A DNA stretch of 41,408 nt, taken from Flavobacterium collinsii. Lineage in GTDB: Bacteria; Bacteroidota; Bacteroidia; Flavobacteriales; Flavobacteriaceae. Below the pieces are notes generated by a model, which was not told the DNA's origin, did no database searches, and saw only the letters and a list, made by a program, of their open reading frames with translations. Position numbers and translations under genes: made by a program. Location of the stretch: the NCBI RefSeq assembly GCF_902804485.1, contig NZ_CADCST010000117.1:1-41408 (forward strand). The letters run 5' to 3'. The number at the start of each line of letters is the position of its first letter. Within the stretch, counting starts at the first letter, position 1. This document shows, in pieces, positions 8,443 to 16,571 of the stretch.

Positions 8443-11013
8443 TCATTCTATTTTAAAATTGTATCCTACTCTTACATAACCAATACCCCATGGTATTTTA
8501 AATTTATCAGAAGTCCCCGTTAAACTATTTAAATCCGGATCTGTTGCCATAGCATTAATTTTTATCTGAAATAAATGCTCTGGATTTGGCATAAATCTTT
8601 GATCCAAAGGTGTCACCGGAATGGTATCTTTATATAAATCAAAAGTTACAGCCAATGATTTTGCAGGAAGAACTAGCGTTTGTTCTTTGAGCTTCGTATT
8701 CGTAGACGTATTCCAAAGCGATATATTGTATTCAAAACAAGTCACTGGATTTGGCGGATTTACAGGAATCACATGAACAGAAGCCCAGCTGATGTCAATA
8801 ATTCCTAATTTTTTTTGCTGTTCTGTTACCCATATTTTTTGAAGATCAATAGTTTTGGGAATAGGTACCGGTGTTTGTAAAATAGGTGTATTTATCGTTG
8901 CTTTTCCAGGATTATTGGATGAATACGATTCTCCATTGTAATTGAAATATGCTTTGACAGTTATAACTACAGCTACACCATTTTGAAATTCTTCTCTTTG
9001 CAAATTTTGTGTATATGCGGTTCCAGTATCATTTCTGGCAATTCTTCTAGATTTTGTGATTTCCGAATATCTCCAACTCATGATATAATAAACCTCTCCT
9101 CCTCCCGAATCTTTACCGGGAATATCATCCCAATTCACTTCTATATATTTATCAATTCCATTTTCCTGATAGTATGTAGCCGCCATATTATCAATTGCAA
9201 GTAATTCATTTTGGATTCTATTTGTATTTTCTTCTTTTTGTCTTTCAGCCTCCGATTTCTTTCCACTCAATGCATCGACAAGCCATTTAACTGCGCTCGC
9301 AATCGCGGCTAGCACACCAATTGCTGCTGCTACCGCTTCTGCTGCTGCGACTAGTGTATTTCCGGCAACAGACTTCAATAAATCTTCAAAAGCTTTTTTC
9401 AAAACTTCTCTGCCTACTTTACACGCCAATCTACAGGCCTGACTTTCTGTTACATTTTTAATTGTAATAAAAGTGAAAAATTCTGTTATCTGCGCTTTAT
9501 TATTCCAAAGCCCTTCAGCTAACTTTTCACTACTGGCAATTAACGAATCGCATATTGCTTCAGCCAGGTTATCAAAACTTGTTGGGATTTTAATTTCAAA
9601 ATCGATCGGACTGAATGTAATATTTGAAACTGATTTACCTACAGCAGCTATTTTATATGTTCCTTCTACAGATATTTGTACATATCCTTTTTTACTTGAT
9701 GACCCTGGTGTAAATTTCAGATCATAAGAAGTTGTAATAAGTTCATTAAATGCCAAATCAACCAATTCACCACATTTCTCCGCACATTCATCTTTTGATG
9801 CATTTGCGAAATCCTTGATTTTTTTTCCCCAATCCATTGCCTTGGAAAGTGCATCCTGGTTAAATGGAAATTTGGTTATTCTAAATCCTCCTGTTTTTTT
9901 CCAGGCAAATCCAAGTCCTGGATTTCTTTGCCCTATTATAGTTCCCTGATAAGTAAGATCTCCGCTAAATTCATTCGTCTTATTTGAATATGTAAAATCA
10001 AAATCTAAAATTTCAGGAGTTTCAGAATCCGGAAAAAACTTCAACCCCCCAAATAGTGTTATTGATTTTGTGTTTGAAACTACAATCAATCCGGGTCCTG
10101 TAGCAGAAGTAATACTGGTACTTTTTTTTATCACCTCAACCAATCCAAATAATTTGATACTTTCTGATTGTGCTGAAATGCTAAATGTATCATTCACGAT
10201 ACTCATTGCTACCAAAAAGTTGGTATTCACAATCTCGATATCCAGTTGATCTAAGTTAAAACCCTTATTAAAATGAATTGGAAAAAGTGAGCCGTCTTCT
10301 TCAACATTTTGAAACGTAAAATCTGAAGATGCTTTATAGAGCCGAATAGGTTTGTCGGGGGCTTCAGGTTTAAAAATTGGTAAAAATGTCTTTACCTCAG
10401 CTGGTATCGTTATAGAAATTAAATCTTCTATAATTCCGGCCGGGTCTATTTCTTTAGTAATAAAAAGACTCAGTGCATAATTTCCTCCAGAAGCAAAATA
10501 AAAATTTCCAGAACCAAAAGTAATCGGATCAGTACTCGTTCCGCTTGGTACATAAGAAATATCTGTTGACACCGATACGCTTGTATCCCATTCTTCATCC
10601 TTCTTTGGTGATACTGGTGAAATTTTAACAGATCTATTTAATGCTAATTTTAGATTGTCAAAACTTAGTGCATTATTGCTAAGTCCAAAAGGATTTGGAA
10701 GTATTACTTTAGACTCGGCATAAAACCTATAGTTTTTTTTATCCTTGGGGGAAAGTACAGCACTCCCGCCAAAAGAATTGAATGTGATATCAGGAACACT
10801 TTCTGGAAGTGTTAAATTAAAATTAGACAGAAATCGATTTATAAGATTCCTGATACTAATTGGATTGTCGAAAAAATTAACTTCTCCTGAAAATTTTGTA
10901 AGCCCTGTTGCGGAATCTTTGACTCCCATCAAAACCAACTCGTATCGATCTATCATTAAGATGATAGTCGTACCTATAGCCCATACTTTTATATCAGGTG
11001 AATTTTCTGCCAT
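8443..11013 (-). CDS. Large modular protein with FN3-like domains, unknown function
   Basis: This is an 856-aa protein with no signal peptide and no family I can name. Residues ~24-128 form a beta-rich module (NPISIRNLINRF, LPESVPDITF, FDNLKLALNRS) that appears homologous to the C-terminal half of the 237-aa protein upstream. A further beta-rich region extends to ~residue 370. A Cys-containing helical segment follows (CAEKCGEL; ACRLACKVGREVL). Next is an Ala-rich hydrophobic stretch around residues 545-580 (LVAAAEAVAAAIGVLAAIAS, then AVKWLVDALSG), long enough to enter a membrane. The C-terminal ~250 residues look like two fibronectin-III-type sandwiches (YIEVNWDDIPG; IDISWASVHVI). It is the first gene of the three-gene operon and is translationally coupled to the fibre-like gene. 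Possible roles include cargo, adhesin or toxin; none is demonstrated. Confidence 0.65.
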   Translation of the reverse strand: MAENSPDIKVWAIGTTIILMIDRYELVLMGVKDSATGLTKFSGEVNFFDNPISIRNLINRFLSNFNLTLPESVPDITFNSFGGSAVLSPKDKKNYRFYAESKVILPNPFGLSNNALSFDNLKLALNRSVKISPVSPKKDEEWDTSVSVSTDISYVPSGTSTDPITFGSGNFYFASGGNYALSLFITKEIDPAGIIEDLISITIPAEVKTFLPIFKPEAPDKPIRLYKASSDFTFQNVEEDGSLFPIHFNKGFNLDQLDIEIVNTNFLVAMSIVNDTFSISAQSESIKLFGLVEVIKKSTSITSATGPGLIVVSNTKSITLFGGLKFFPDSETPEILDFDFTYSNKTNEFSGDLTYQGTIIGQRNPGLGFAWKKTGGFRITKFPFNQDALSKAMDWGKKIKDFANASKDECAEKCGELVDLAFNELITTSYDLKFTPGSSSKKGYVQISVEGTYKIAAVGKSVSNITFSPIDFEIKIPTSFDNLAEAICDSLIASSEKLAEGLWNNKAQITEFFTFITIKNVTESQACRLACKVGREVLKKAFEDLLKSVAGNTLVAAAEAVAAAIGVLAAIASAVKWLVDALSGKKSEAERQKEENTNRIQNELLAIDNMAATYYQENGIDKYIEVNWDDIPGKDSGGGEVYYIMSWRYSEITKSRRIARNDTGTAYTQNLQREEFQNGVAVVITVKAYFNYNGESYSSNNPGKATINTPILQTPVPIPKTIDLQKIWVTEQQKKLGIIDISWASVHVIPVNPPNPVTCFEYNISLWNTSTNTKLKEQTLVLPAKSLAVTFDLYKDTIPVTPLDQRFMPNPEHLFQIKINAMATDPDLNSLTGTSDKFKIPWGIGYVRVGYNFKIE

Positions 11014-11480
11014 GGTTTATTAATAAAGCCTATTCGTATATAAGGAGATATTTCATTCTACTATCAAAATCAGGCATGTGATTGTATCCTGAACTATTAT
11101 ATCTTCTCACATTTTACTGTAATTGGACCTTCATTAAAGAAATCTTCAGATGCTGTTCCACCTATATTGTGAACCATTTGATGAGTGCCAAGGATATTGA
11201 AATAGTCTTTACACTCTATTTTGTTGTTTTAATTCCGTTTTTCATTTGTTGGATTTACTTATTGTATCGATAGAACTACCCCACAACCCAACCAATCAGG
11301 CCGCTACAATTGTTTGAGATTTTGAATTAGATTACTCTTCATTCACCTGAATACTTTTCAATTATGATAAACAATTGGCATAGTAGAGATATACTCACAA
11401 ACCTTAAGAATAATATAATACAAGTTTATTTTGTTTTAAATTTTCTGAAACAGGTCCTTTCCAAAATCTCGATTTATAAA
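11014..11480. other. Gene-free leader region of the 856-aa gene
   Basis: About 470 bp without a supported gene. It should contain the minus-strand promoter of the three-gene operon, because a terminator separates it from the 237-aa gene upstream. I see no perfect CAAAnnTA box (the minus-strand form of TAnnTTTG). A 63-codon plus-strand frame at 11082-11273 has a hydrophobic C-terminus but no other support. Confidence 0.45.
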
Positions 11481-11525
11481 TTATAGCCTCTCATGTTAGG
11501 TTATCCAACAGGAGGCTATTTTTAT
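11481..11525 (-). terminator. Rho-independent terminator after the 237-aa gene
   Basis: ATAGCCTC and GAGGCTAT pair around a loop that also contains GTT/AAC pairing. The hairpin lies 7 nt beyond the stop codon of the minus-strand 237-aa gene. It separates that gene transcriptionally from the 856-aa gene. Confidence 0.75.
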
Positions 11526-11531
11526 ATCATC

Positions 11532-12245
11532 TTAAAGTGAACCATTTGTGCGTTTAAGAACCAATCCCATTTTAGATACTGATAAATGAGGAATTATATT
11601 GTTTAAAGGATTTGAAGCAGGTATATCCAATGAAATACTTAATGTGAAAAGATTGTTTCCTAAATCCACAATTAATTGATAGATATTTAAAGATCCTTCA
11701 ATTGGCGTTCCATCCGGATAATTTTCGGGAGGATTTAAACCTAATGATGTTGCAAAAGTCTTGATATCATCATAAGTAATGGTAATAGGATTATCGGCAG
11801 ATGCCGGTAATTGATAAATTTTGGAAGTCGCACCTGCAAATGTATTTTTTGTCAATGTGTATTCCTGATTTCCAATTTTAATGGTTAAGGTAGGACCTAT
11901 AATCCAGTATATTTCTTTTCCCCACTCACTATTATCAGGACCCGAACCTGTAGCTGGAATTGCCTTAACTTCGGCTATGTAATCCTTTAATTTTACCGCA
12001 TCTGCATTGGTTCCAAAAGTAAATACCACCTGATGTTTGTCAACAACTATAGTTGGTGCGCCTGTTTGCGCTACTGTTGGTACAATAATATCATTTGGAT
12101 TACCTTTATTTACAAACTGGTAACTAAAAGTAGTTCCATCAGGATAATCCGGGTCAGGCTTAGTCCATGTAACTGTAACTGTTAATTCTGTGGTGCCACT
12201 AGGTGTTTCTTTACCTATTCCGGCCGGAGTAGTTAATTGTGCCAT
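11532..12245 (-). CDS. FN3-like plus shared-module protein, unknown function
   Basis: This 237-aa protein lacks a signal peptide. Residues ~1-110 look like a fibronectin-III-type sandwich (LTVTVTWTKPDPDYPDGTTF, YIAEVKAIP). Residues ~117-232 form a beta-rich module (TLTIKIGNQEYTL, NPITITYDDIKTF, LFTLSISLDIPASNP, MGLVLKRT). That module aligns by eye with residues 24-128 of the 856-aa protein: both have NPI(S/T)I, then a helix, a (P)PExxPD turn, a hydrophobic strand pair and a closing LxLxLxR strand. It is separated from the downstream genes by its own terminator, so it is expressed independently, but its domain content ties it to the same system. The function is unknown. Confidence 0.65.
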   Translation of the reverse strand: MAQLTTPAGIGKETPSGTTELTVTVTWTKPDPDYPDGTTFSYQFVNKGNPNDIIVPTVAQTGAPTIVVDKHQVVFTFGTNADAVKLKDYIAEVKAIPATGSGPDNSEWGKEIYWIIGPTLTIKIGNQEYTLTKNTFAGATSKIYQLPASADNPITITYDDIKTFATSLGLNPPENYPDGTPIEGSLNIYQLIVDLGNNLFTLSISLDIPASNPLNNIIPHLSVSKMGLVLKRTNGSL

Positions 12246-13185
12246 AATCTTATTTTAGCGAATCTTATCTATGTAAAAGAAAAAGAATAAAGTAAATGGC
12301 TTCTCAAAAAAAATACCATTAAAAATTACTACGAGGACGTTTTTGTTCTATGGATAATCCTGAATGTAAATTCTACCCTTTACTAAACATACCTTTTATC
12401 TTACTTCTTTTACAAAAAAAACATTCTATTGATTTTTTCCTACTCTGTTTAATATAGGCTTTTCAGATTCCGCCTTTTTATCAAAAAACTAGTTATTTAC
12501 TTGACTAATTTATTCTGTACTATATTTTTATATTGGTTCTGTTGCATCTCCCGGATTTAACAGACATAAATGAAAAGTTCAAAAAATCATAGGGCTAACT
12601 CCTATAATGATTTAACAATAGTCATCCCTAATTCGTCATTTGATTCTTCCTAAGTACTTCAATAATTTCTATTCTCATAAAAGCACATTTTGCAAATTGA
12701 AAATTTTTAGAGCTCTAAACATTCTCCGTCTCTATTTGAGAAGCTGATGTTTTTGATAAAAGTAGGTTGACTCTGTAGTACAAACTAAAAAAATGGCATG
12801 AGAGCCATTTTTTTATGTGTAGGAAACCGGAATAACAGTACAAGAGCGTTTTTTCGCTCTTGGAAAGGTGCTGTCACGAAATCGTGAAAATCATATTTCA
12901 AAAGTAGACTTTATACAAAACCCCAATAGAATTGCTCCTCTTGGGGTTTGCATTTTTGAGATGTATTAGTTAAACGAGAATGTGCTATCATCATGTATAC
13001 TTAGCATAGCTACATTTCCTATTTTCATTCTGGTCTGCATAAAAAAGTATCAGGGTTGTATTTTAACATTGCGAAATAAAGAAATGTACTCTAAATCAAT
13101 AATGAACACAGTAGCCAGATTAAAACTAATGGTGCAGTATTGCTTTATGGTAATTTAAATAAGATCCGTTTCATAAAAAAATAGC
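12246..13185. other. 940-bp gene-free region with clustered hairpins
   Basis: No coding frame is supported. Several inverted repeats sit close together: AAATCATAGG/CCTATAATGATTT near 12584-12613, AAATGGC/GCCATTT at 12791-12810, CAAGAGCG/CGCTCTTG at 12841-12862, TCACGA/TCGTGA at about 12874-12887 and AAACCCCAA/TTGGGGTTT at about 12918-12949. The first 12.79-kb hairpin has T runs on both sides and could terminate transcription in either direction. Confidence 0.6.
12770..12956 (+). ncRNA. Possible structured non-coding RNA
   Basis: Four hairpins lie within 170 nt. The last (AAACCCCAA, 15-nt loop, TTGGGGTTT, then GCATTTTT) resembles a plus-strand intrinsic terminator. No known riboswitch, 6S, tmRNA or SRP consensus was recognised. 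It could equally be a set of nested terminators from neighbouring genes, so this is a low-confidence call. Confidence 0.25.
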
Positions 13186-14103
13186 TTACCCCTTAGGTTT
13201 TAAAAGACTTGAATGTATCCAGCCTTCTATTTTAATACTGTGTTTCCAATCCTTGATGTCTTTAATATCATTCACGAGATAAACTTTAGACCATTGTCCG
13301 AAGGTTTCAATTAATCCCACTTCATAACCATTTTTTAGCTTTCGAATCGAACTCGAAGTTTTGTCTGGTTTTGTTCTAAACTCAGCAACGCCATCAGAAG
13401 CAGAGTCAACAATAAAAATCTTTCCTATATTATCCGTTTTTCCAAAAACATTAATTTTAAACTCATCCCAGGGAAAAGCAGGTCCCGGATCCGGTTTTCT
13501 TGCCGGTGAAATATCGTCGTGTCCCACTACAAAGGATAATTGATATGTATCTATCAACAGTTTGCTCAATTTGGAGACTGCTGCTATTTGGGCGTCTGTA
13601 TATTTAAACCAATATTGATTTTCTTTACTGTCCCAAAATTTATGTTTGTGTTTCAATTTTACAATTCTGTCTTTTTCTGACACAGGATATAGTTTATAAC
13701 TAGGTGTTCCGTCTTTGTTTTCTCCTACTCTTCTTCTGAAACTGCCATCAGCCAATTTTTCACAGAAACCGGGATTTACGATTTCAATACCAATAGCATA
13801 CTCATTCATTCCGGTTCGTCCGTCCCAACTGCTGTAGCCGGCGTGGTTGCATCTGGTGTTAAATGGAGCAAGCTGCGTAATCGTTCCGTCGAGATCAATT
13901 ACAATATGAGCACAAATCCGGTCTGTATTTCCTTGTGCCGCTGTTTGTTTAAACCATGTTATTGCTCCAGTTGCTTTATCTCCGGCCGTATAATGTATTA
14001 TTAAATATTTTGGCGAAATTTGATATTGAAAATTCGAGGTAGGATCTTTTACTATTTTTTCTGCTTGGCTTTCCTGAACAAGCCAGTTTTTGTCAATTTT
14101 CAT
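13186..14103 (-). CDS. N-acetylmuramoyl-L-alanine amidase with SH3-like tail
   Basis: This is an Amidase_2/PGRP-fold zinc amidase, which cleaves the lactyl-amide bond between MurNAc and the stem peptide. Visible landmarks are His37 in YLIIHYTAG, the CAHIVIDLDGTITQLAPF strand pair, NHAGYSSWDGRTGMN, Glu107 in GIEIVNPG, and His195 with Asp205 in VVGHDDISPARKPDPGPAF. His37, His195 and Asp205 fit the expected zinc ligands. Residues ~228-302 form an SH3-like wall-binding domain (EFRTKP, GYEVGLIETFGQWSKVYL, EGWIHSSLL). No signal peptide is present, so it acts either in the cytosol (AmpD-like recycling) or is released by lysis or a dedicated system. The added SH3 domain and its place beside fibre-like genes favour a lysin or effector-type role; that part is inference. 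Confidence 0.85.
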   Translation of the reverse strand: MKIDKNWLVQESQAEKIVKDPTSNFQYQISPKYLIIHYTAGDKATGAITWFKQTAAQGNTDRICAHIVIDLDGTITQLAPFNTRCNHAGYSSWDGRTGMNEYAIGIEIVNPGFCEKLADGSFRRRVGENKDGTPSYKLYPVSEKDRIVKLKHKHKFWDSKENQYWFKYTDAQIAAVSKLSKLLIDTYQLSFVVGHDDISPARKPDPGPAFPWDEFKINVFGKTDNIGKIFIVDSASDGVAEFRTKPDKTSSSIRKLKNGYEVGLIETFGQWSKVYLVNDIKDIKDWKHSIKIEGWIHSSLLKPKG

Positions 14104-14259
14104 AAGGATTTGTTTTTTTAGGGTTTGAAATAAGATAGTTTTTAAACAATACCTTCAATTTGCATTTACGGATGATAAAATCACAAATACGAACCTCTTT
14201 ACGCATAAAATCAATAGGTCGAAGTCATTGTTTAGGATTAAAAATGAGTAGTAGCGTTC

Positions 14260-14283
14260 GTTGCTTATCGTTTTATAAGCAAC
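14260..14283. other. Perfect hairpin in amidase upstream region
   Basis: GTTGCTTAT and ATAAGCAAC form a perfect 9-bp stem with a 6-nt loop. There is no adjacent T run, so it is not a typical terminator. It lies about 160 bp upstream of the amidase start and could be an operator or an RNA structure. Confidence 0.4.
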
Positions 14284-14443
14284 ATCATTCAAAACATTAA
14301 AGCCTATCAAATATACTGACAATCAATATTTTACAAGCAAGTGTTTATACGTGATTTAAGGAACACATTTGCCGCTGAATTAATTCAAGTTCTGATTTTA
14401 CTTTTCAGGTAATTCATTCGTAATTCAGTTCTTTGCGGTTGGG

Positions 14444-14506
14444 CTTTTAAATAAAGTGAAACGCCTTTTAAACGCAAATCAAACTATGTTTCTATATGTT
14501 TAAAAA
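14444..14506. repeat. Intergenic repeat, copy A
   Basis: A block of about 60 bp: CTTTTAAATAAAGTGAAACG, then CCTTTTAAACGCAAATCAAA and CTATGTTTCTATATGTTT. It matches the two tandem copies at 14983-15180 with few substitutions and has the same orientation. Confidence 0.85.
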
Positions 14507-14538
14507 TAATTACGTGTCACGTTTTTTTAAATACCGTT

Positions 14539-14865
14539 CTACGACTCGGCAGCCAGCAACTGACTAAGCTCGCTCAAAAATTCAAGTTCATCCATAGGAA
14601 ACAGCTGTAAGACCGTTTCCAAAATAAGCCCCACATTAATAGGCTCACACTCTTCTCTTTCCGAAAACTTAGGAGCATGCTGATCCAGTGTCACTATACA
14701 CAATCTGAGCATATTGGTAATCACACTACCCAGCTCATAATAATTGACAAACTTCAGTTGAGCAGTATTGCTTTGTGTTTGATCTTCCCCCGGCTTTAAG
14801 GTGTGGAAATAACGCGCCGTTAGCTTTTTAAATTTCTCCAGATTCTCCATTTCATTTCTTTCCAT
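14539..14865 (-). CDS. Hypothetical 108-aa acidic helical protein
   Basis: I do not recognise a characterised family. The protein is small, acidic and mostly helical (FKKLTARYFHTLKPGEDQT, YYELGSVITNMLRLCIV, ETVLQLFPMDELEFLSELSQ). It has neither a signal peptide nor a membrane segment. An internal Met at codon 6 (MENLEKF) is an alternative start. The gene sits alone between copies of an intergenic repeat, and copy A lies just beyond its stop. The codon pattern and compact, conserved-looking sequence suggest a real gene. Confidence 0.6.
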   Translation of the reverse strand: MERNEMENLEKFKKLTARYFHTLKPGEDQTQSNTAQLKFVNYYELGSVITNMLRLCIVTLDQHAPKFSEREECEPINVGLILETVLQLFPMDELEFLSELSQLLAAES

Positions 14866-14982
14866 AATCGTATTTTTTTTAGTGTACTTTTTACTTTCTT
14901 ATAACCTATTGGGAGTAATTGGTTTGAACACATAGAAACATAGATTTTAAACTGGATAAAAGAATGCAAAAAAGAAACACGT

Positions 14983-15180
14983 TTCTTTCACATAGTTTAC
15001 TATGCGCCTTTAAATAAAGTGAAACGCCTTATAAACGCAAACTAAACTATGATTCTATGTGTTTAAAAAATTTATCACTTCTATAAGAGAATTTCTTTCA
15101 AACAGCTTACTATGCACTTTTAAATAAAGTGAAACGCCTTATAAACGCAAACCAAACTATGTTTCTATGTGTTTAAAAAA
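14983..15180. repeat. Intergenic repeats B and C, tandem, 110-bp period
   Basis: Two adjacent copies with a 110-bp period. Each has TTTCTTTCA, a TTACTATGC box, TTTAAATAAAGTGAAACG, CCTTATAAACGCAAA and CTATGnTTCTATGTGTTT. Copy A at 14444 lacks the leading TTTCTTTCA part. A short inverted fragment (ACACATAGAAACATAG) lies at about 14929-14944. The block lies between a minus-strand gene and the XRE regulator gene. Confidence 0.9.
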
Positions 15181-15315
15181 ATTACCTCTTCGAATATAAA
15201 TTATAAGAAAAAGTGTACTTTTGTTTAACAAGCCGCAAGAAAAGAAAAGAATAGATAACAGAAACGCCAATTATTTCAGGCTGTATGGTACACAACCAAA
15301 TATGTTTCATACATC

Positions 15316-15347
15316 TTGTCTCTTATTATACTTAATTATTATCTTTG
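15316..15347 (+). promoter_or_regulatory. Bacteroidota-type promoter, nearly leaderless
   Basis: TTG at 15316-15318 and TATCTTTG at 15340-15347 match the Bacteroidota -33/-7 pattern (TTG ... TAnnTTTG) with a 21-nt spacer. The ATG of the XRE regulator lies only 4 nt after the -7 box, so the transcript would start at or beside the start codon. Confidence 0.6.
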
Positions 15348-15351
15348 AATT

Positions 15352-15756
15352 ATGAGCACACAAACGAAACCCAGCCATATAGGTCGAAAAATAAGTCGTA
15401 TTCGTGAACTGAAAGACATGAAACAAGAAGCTTTGGCACAAGCCTTAGGAACCAACCAACAGGCAATTTCTATTATAGAAAACAGCGAAACCATAGATGA
15501 GGAAAAATTGATTCAGGTTGCAAAGGCATTAGGCATAAGTGTGGAAGCCATTAAAAATTTCTCAGAAGAAGCGGTTTTTAATTATTTCAATAGCTTTAAT
15601 AACTTTAATGATAATTCATCATTAAATAGCCAGTGTACTTTTAACCCATTAGACAAATTAATGGAATCTGTAGACGAAAATAAAAAGCTTTACGAAAGGT
15701 TATTGAAAGCCGAGCAAGATAAGATCGAATATTTGGAGAAGCTATTGAAAAAATAG
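15352..15756 (+). CDS. XRE-family transcriptional regulator
   Basis: Residues ~10-64 form a Cro/CI-type helix-turn-helix: HIGRKISRIRELKDMKQEAL, then LGTNQQAISIIENSETID and KLIQVAKALGISVEAI. This is followed by a low-complexity Asn/Phe linker (FNSFNNFNDNSS) and a C-terminal coiled-coil-like tail (KLYERLLKAEQDKIEYLEKL). This layout is common among small Bacteroidota XRE regulators, where the tail probably dimerises. The ATG sits just after a strong promoter box, implying a leaderless or near-leaderless mRNA. A terminator follows 24 nt after the stop, so the gene is monocistronic. The targets are unknown. Confidence 0.85.
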   Translation: MSTQTKPSHIGRKISRIRELKDMKQEALAQALGTNQQAISIIENSETIDEEKLIQVAKALGISVEAIKNFSEEAVFNYFNSFNNFNDNSSLNSQCTFNPLDKLMESVDENKKLYERLLKAEQDKIEYLEKLLKK

Positions 15757-15779
15757 AATTCTATTATTATAATTACGAG

Positions 15780-15804
15780 AGACTGCTATTGCAGTCTTTT
15801 TTTA
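15780..15804 (+). terminator. Terminator of the XRE regulator gene
   Basis: AGACTGC, a TATT loop, GCAGTCT and a run of seven T's: a textbook intrinsic terminator 24 nt after the stop. The rest of the gap to 16067 shows no gene. Confidence 0.9.
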
Positions 15805-16067
15805 TACATACTTCTAACAAAGCTGAATGTTACTCTCAAACATTCAGTACTCGAGCAATAATTTTAGTTTGATTCTGTACAATACCTGTTCCAATAGTCT
15901 ATATTGTGATTATTTGCAAAATAATCTTTGTTGATTCTCTTTGTTGGAATGGCCAGGAGATTTCGCGTTTCAAAAGAATTCTAATGAGAAGTATCCATTA
16001 TTTTTGGTGTCTATGAGATATTTTAAAAAGCCTTTTCTATTTATAATCCTATAAAGATATTTTTTTA

Positions 16068-16571
16068 TTATTCTTTGTAACTTGAAATATTCATAAAAAC
16101 AAAATCTTCTTTACCCGATGTCATTCCCATCATTTTACGTCCATCTTTAAAAAAAACATTAATTTTTTCATTATTATCCGATGTATACATATAAGAATCC
16201 ATTCCTTTTAAAATACCGAGACTTACTTTGTCAGCTAAATTATATTCGTAAGTTTTTCCGTTAGGCATATCAATTATTATTTGCAATTCATCATTTTTTC
16301 CATCAACAAAAAGTACATTAGTTTCTGCTTCAACAACATTTCCTTTAGAGTATATATAATGATATACTTCAAATAGTTCATCGGTTGTTTGTTCTACTTT
16401 TTTCTTGACTGTGTTTTCATATTGTGTAAAAGTATCAGAAGCCTTTGAATATTGTTCCGAATTTGAATCGTATTCGTATTTAGATTCCGGTGTTAGGCTA
16501 TTTGTTTCTTGTTTACCGCAAGAATTAATAAATAAGAGTACAATTATTAATATCGTTACCTTTTTAATCAT
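16068..16571 (-). CDS. Small lipoprotein, unknown function
   Basis: A lipoprotein signal peptide with lipobox INSC (Cys18 in LLFINSCGKQ) directs this 167-aa protein to the envelope. After an acidic, Ser/Tyr-rich linker, the mature part alternates strands (NVVEAETNVLFVDGKNDELQ, NGKTYEYNLADKVS, KINVFFKDGRKMMGM, DFVFMNISSYKE), suggesting a small beta domain. I do not recognise the family. It is flanked by gaps on both sides and appears to be monocistronic. Confidence 0.7.
   Translation of the reverse strand: MIKKVTILIIVLLFINSCGKQETNSLTPESKYEYDSNSEQYSKASDTFTQYENTVKKKVEQTTDELFEVYHYIYSKGNVVEAETNVLFVDGKNDELQIIIDMPNGKTYEYNLADKVSLGILKGMDSYMYTSDNNEKINVFFKDGRKMMGMTSGKEDFVFMNISSYKE

Noticed and set aside
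11082..11273. 63-codon plus-strand frame with hydrophobic C-terminus
   Set aside because: No start context or family resemblance. It lies in what is probably the leader of the opposite-strand operon.
12866..12890. Small SRP RNA-like GGTGCTGT word
   Set aside because: The surrounding sequence lacks the conserved GGAA tetraloop hairpin and the paired strand of a real SRP RNA.
4331..14103. Intact prophage
   Set aside because: Fibre-like and amidase genes are present but no capsid, portal, terminase, tail-tube, integrase or attachment sites were found.
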